From assembly GCA_022424815.1 (NCBI GenBank), contig JAKMGS010000067.1, positions 1 to 9,461 of the forward strand: a stretch of DNA of 9,461 nucleotides, in the 5' to 3' direction. The stretch is from Schleiferiaceae bacterium. Its GTDB lineage: Bacteria > Bacteroidota > Bacteroidia > Flavobacteriales > Schleiferiaceae. Positions 6,587 to 9,461 of the stretch are shown here, piece by piece. Every line of letters begins with the position of its first letter. The stretch's first letter is position 1. The notes under the pieces were generated by a model. It made no database searches, was not told the DNA's origin, and saw only the letters and a program-made list of their open reading frames with translations. The position numbers and the translations under genes are program-made.

Positions 6587-8005
6587 TTATACAGTTACTG
6601 ATTTACGTTTGTCTAATTCTGCGCGCACTCCTTTCGCGTAGTTCTCATCCACCTTGTAATTCCACATCACCGCTATGGCGATGAGCGTACAAATAATTGG
6701 CAACCCAGAGAACACCATACGCAAGCTATCCACAGCCCCTTCAGGCTGCCCAACAGCACCACTCTGGTAATTCACCAAGGTCAAGATCAAGCCACTCAAG
6801 GCACCGGCAAAGGCGAAACCTAGCTTCACCATCCACCAGTAAATAGCTCCAAAAACACCCTCGCGGCGTTTTCCCGTGTTCAATTCATCTATATCCAAGA
6901 CATCAGAGGTCATCGACATCATGATAGTAAACAATCCACCTATACCGAACGAGTGGAACGGCAAGGCAAACAAGAACATATAAGGCTTGCCGGGGATCAT
7001 CAAGAACCACAAAAGCACATAACCAATGATGGAAATGCCTTGGCTCAAAATGAACGCCCGTTTCTTTCCCATATTCTTTGACATCCATGCGACAATTGGA
7101 ATCACCAAGAAAGTCGTTATCAGTGCGCCCACGCTCCCGAACAACGTCGGCCACACCCCTACAGCAGAAGCATCGTCGTTGAACAGGTAGCTTTTGATGA
7201 CAAAGAAGGTGAAGCTTGCGATGGTATTGAATCCGTTAAAAATTAGGAAGGTCGCAATACACAATCTGCGGAACGACACCGAAGAAAAGGCCTCAATAAA
7301 ACTGCGTCCTATTTTTTTAATACTTCCAAGTATTCCACTGAAGTCCAGCGGCTCATAATGTTCACGGTCCAGGGTGCTCTCGCTTTTAATGAACAGCCCG
7401 GGAGCCATCGCACAAAGCGTAAAGACTACTGCCACCCATATGGCCAACGTCCTTGTCGCCTCATCTGCGGTCGGGAACCAATCCGGATCGTACATAATCA
7501 CCCAGAACCATGGCGCAATGACCCAAGCCCATTGACCTATCCACTGACTGATCGCCATCACATTGGTGCGCTCGTGGTAATCTTCGCTCATCTCGTATCC
7601 CATGCTCACATAAGGCACTCCAAAAATGGTAAGACCTAGGTAAAACACGAAGGACCAAATCATCACATATGTGAAGTTGTACATCACCGTATTCTCACGG
7701 TACAGTTGCCAAAGCATGGCAAAAGACACTCCCATAATCAAGGATCCAATTATTACATACTGGCGGCGGCGACCCCATTTTGAGCGGGTGTTGTCTGAGA
7801 TAAAGCCCATGACAGGATCCAAAATAGAATCGAAGGCACGTGGCGCGAAGAAAATTACACCCCACATCCAGCCCGGAAAGCCCAAATCTTGGACCAATAC
7901 TACCATGAAAATACTCATGGCCGCTGGGAACATTTGGTTGGCCAACATCCCAACTCCAAAGGCAATTTTTTGTCCCAACGGGACCTTTTTTGAGACGCTA
8001 CTCAT
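6587..8005 (-). CDS. GPH-family (MFS_2, MelB-like) sugar:cation symporter
   Basis: This is an inner-membrane secondary transporter of the glycoside-pentoside-hexuronide family, which couples sugar uptake to a cation. About twelve hydrophobic helices are visible across 472 residues, roughly at 12-38, 46-66, 82-102, 108-132, 150-172, 184-206, 245-272, 282-308, 317-336, 340-366, 385-416 and 432-450. Family marks are FDSILDPVMGFISDNTRSKWGRRR, spanning 58-81, which includes the loop 2-3 motif; the second-half loop SKNMGKKR (309-316); and SDVLDIDELNTGKRREGVFGA, spanning 367-387. It is placed between two beta-glucanases, 5 bases after the GH30 stop codon and 9 before GH17. The likely cargo is therefore glucose or short gluco-oligosaccharides released from laminarin. 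The cargo is inferred from context only. Confidence 0.93.
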   Translation of the reverse strand: MSSVSKKVPLGQKIAFGVGMLANQMFPAAMSIFMVVLVQDLGFPGWMWGVIFFAPRAFDSILDPVMGFISDNTRSKWGRRRQYVIIGSLIMGVSFAMLWQLYRENTVMYNFTYVMIWSFVFYLGLTIFGVPYVSMGYEMSEDYHERTNVMAISQWIGQWAWVIAPWFWVIMYDPDWFPTADEATRTLAIWVAVVFTLCAMAPGLFIKSESTLDREHYEPLDFSGILGSIKKIGRSFIEAFSSVSFRRLCIATFLIFNGFNTIASFTFFVIKSYLFNDDASAVGVWPTLFGSVGALITTFLVIPIVAWMSKNMGKKRAFILSQGISIIGYVLLWFLMIPGKPYMFLFALPFHSFGIGGLFTIMMSMTSDVLDIDELNTGKRREGVFGAIYWWMVKLGFAFAGALSGLILTLVNYQSGAVGQPEGAVDSLRMVFSGLPIICTLIAIAVMWNYKVDENYAKGVRAELDKRKSVTV

Positions 8006-8010
8006 ATGCG

Positions 8011-9461
8011 TTATTCTTTAGGTTCAATGACAATCGTTTGCAAGGCTTGGGGGGGTATACGCACGATCTCCGATTCATCACCCACGGATACATCAAAGAC
8101 CTTTTCTTGTTCAGTTTCATTGAAAACCGCAATGGCAATACTGCCATCTGGATTTTGCACTGCGGCAGCCATTAATTCAGAATCGCTCAGCTCATGCGCC
8201 AGAACACTCGCACCAGGACGCATGAATTTTGAGAAGTGCGCCATGATGTAATACAATGGCGTGTAGTAAACTTCATCAGCTTCGGGGTCCACAATGACTG
8301 GCGCTATGCACCAATTCTCTTTCCAGTTTGGTCCGCCTTTACGGTCTAAGACCATGTTCCAATCTACCCATCCATCAACCCAGTGATTCATACAACCAAT
8401 GATGTCGCGGGCATAGCGGTGCGCCGGTGCATATTTCGGATGCAAGTATTTTTTGCTTTCTTCACGCCAGGTATACCCCCAGTCCGTAGCTTCTTTCTTC
8501 CAGTACCAGTCGTCGTCTTGCCATACCGGCACCTCAGCATCGATACAGCCTTCGGTTTCGATAAGGTATTTCTCAGGCGCCTTGGCATGGGCGTATTCTA
8601 ACATCTCTGGGAAATAGCTCACCGTACTCTCGTACCAGTGCACCGCCATCCCGTCAAAGTATTTGGCATGGGCCTCGTTGGCGTACATCACATCAGCCCA
8701 TTCCTTGATGCCTTCACGGTTTTGGTCGTAGCCTAAAATGACCAGGTCACCTTTCCCATCGGCTTCAAGAGTTGGACCCAAATGATTCATCACAAAGTCG
8801 GTCATCTCCTCAGGTGAGTACAACATGCTCTCCCAATTATTCCCATTTCCATGAGGCTCGTTTTCCACGGTGAAGCCCCAAATAGGAATGCCCTCAGCCT
8901 CATATGCATCGACATATTTTGAGAAGAATTTGGCCCAGGTCGGGTAGTATTGTGGCAACAATTTTCCCCCTACCCAGCTGTCATTGTCCTTCATCCAAGG
9001 GGCGGCCGTCCATGGCGAGGCAAAGAGCTTGAACCCTTCGCTCGAGATGCGCTGCGCATCTTTGATCATCGGGATGAGGTCTGCACGGTCTTCTTCGATA
9101 TTAAAATGGGCCAATTCCACATCGTCCTCCACCGGAGTGTAGCTGTAATTCGACAAGGAGAAGTCACACGAATTCATGTGGGTTCTCGTAAGCGAATAAT
9201 TGGCTCCTTCTTCAGAAAAATAAGCCTGTAAAATCTCCTCCCTATGTTCTGGGCTTATGACATTCAACAAATACGCTGAAGCTTCAGTAAAAGCACCGCC
9301 AAAACCGGTAATGGTCTGGCGCTTTTGATCCATCAATACCTTCAAACTTGCGGTCGGTTGCATTCCTGCTGCGGGCGATACTTCCGTCAAGGAATTTCCT
9401 CCTCGCGAGGTCTCAAATATCTTCATTGAAGTCGGCTCCTGTGGGCTACACTGAACAACCA
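8011..9461 (-). CDS. GH30 family glucosidase/beta-1,6-glucanase, lipoprotein, 5' end beyond the window
   Basis: GH30 enzymes of this type (subfamilies 1 and 3) cleave beta-glucosyl or beta-1,6-glucosyl links and in laminarin loci debranch the polymer. Counting from the internal ATG at 9426, there are ITGFGGAFTEAS (39-50), ASPWTAAPWMK (136-146), FTVENEP (185-191) with acid/base Glu190, and LIETEGC (288-294) with nucleophile Glu292. A closing beta domain covers about 405-468. The frame does not stop at that ATG. It continues as VVQCSPQEPTS to the window edge, and the next codon is NTG, which can only be Leu, Met or Val. This looks like a lipoprotein cleavage site with Cys at 9448-9450, so the mature enzyme would be membrane-anchored in the envelope and the start codon lies past 9461. 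ETSRGGNSL is the usual beginning of the mature GH30 part. It is the first visible gene of the GH30-transporter-GH17 operon. Confidence 0.94.
   Translation of the reverse strand, partial: VVQCSPQEPTSMKIFETSRGGNSLTEVSPAAGMQPTASLKVLMDQKRQTITGFGGAFTEASAYLLNVISPEHREEILQAYFSEEGANYSLTRTHMNSCDFSLSNYSYTPVEDDVELAHFNIEEDRADLIPMIKDAQRISSEGFKLFASPWTAAPWMKDNDSWVGGKLLPQYYPTWAKFFSKYVDAYEAEGIPIWGFTVENEPHGNGNNWESMLYSPEEMTDFVMNHLGPTLEADGKGDLVILGYDQNREGIKEWADVMYANEAHAKYFDGMAVHWYESTVSYFPEMLEYAHAKAPEKYLIETEGCIDAEVPVWQDDDWYWKKEATDWGYTWREESKKYLHPKYAPAHRYARDIIGCMNHWVDGWVDWNMVLDRKGGPNWKENWCIAPVIVDPEADEVYYTPLYYIMAHFSKFMRPGASVLAHELSDSELMAAAVQNPDGSIAIAVFNETEQEKVFDVSVGDESEIVRIPPQALQTIVIEPKE

Noticed and set aside
8006..9231. 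Several + strand open frames opposite the MFS/GH30 genes
   Set aside because: They are fully antisense to strongly supported enzymes and show low-complexity, basic compositions; they are shadows.
1..9461. CRISPR array, insertion sequence, tRNA, riboswitch or SusC/SusD pair
   Set aside because: No direct-repeat array, transposase, cloverleaf, long structured leader or TonB-dependent receptor sequence was seen in the window.

Overview
The window reads as chromosomal DNA of a marine-type Bacteroidota, most likely Flavobacteriales. The evidence is a type IX secretion (T9SS) sorting domain on the secreted glucanase, Bacteroidota-style lipoproteins, Era and Der sequences of flavobacterial type, and start regions mostly lacking Shine-Dalgarno sites. 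The genus is not identifiable from the sequence alone. No mobile element, tRNA, rRNA or CRISPR array was seen, and there is no gene-free stretch longer than about 131 bp.

Left part (1-3606): the C-terminal part of a large propeller-like protein on the + strand meets, stop codon to stop codon, a minus-strand era-der pair. Era and Der are two GTPases of ribosome assembly (30S and 50S respectively) and are separated by 3 bp. This part is housekeeping.

Middle (3607-4637): a 129-bp divergent intergenic region with an 8+8 bp inverted repeat leads into a small lipoprotein gene whose product looks like two copies of the same beta-rich domain. The gene ends in a clear intrinsic terminator preceded by a second small hairpin.

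Right part (4638-9461): a beta-glucan (laminarin-type) utilisation locus. A secreted GH16 beta-1,3-glucanase with a T9SS tail is on the + strand. It converges, with a 4-bp stop-codon overlap, on a minus-strand operon in the order GH30 glucosidase, GPH-family sugar symporter, GH17 glucanase, with gaps of 5 and 9 bp. The GH30 reading frame stays open past its first ATG to the window edge and shows a lipobox-like Cys there, so it is a lipoprotein whose 5' end lies outside. GH17 has no signal peptide.

Inferred model: GH16 cuts laminarin outside the cell, GH30 on the envelope removes beta-1,6-glucosyl branches, the symporter carries sugars or short oligosaccharides across the inner membrane, and GH17 may act in the cytoplasm. 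No SusC/SusD pair is inside the window; it may lie beyond 9461 or elsewhere. I found no clearly unprecedented system. The most interesting points are the apparent compartment split of the glucanases, the two zero-gap convergent junctions and the duplicated-domain lipoprotein.
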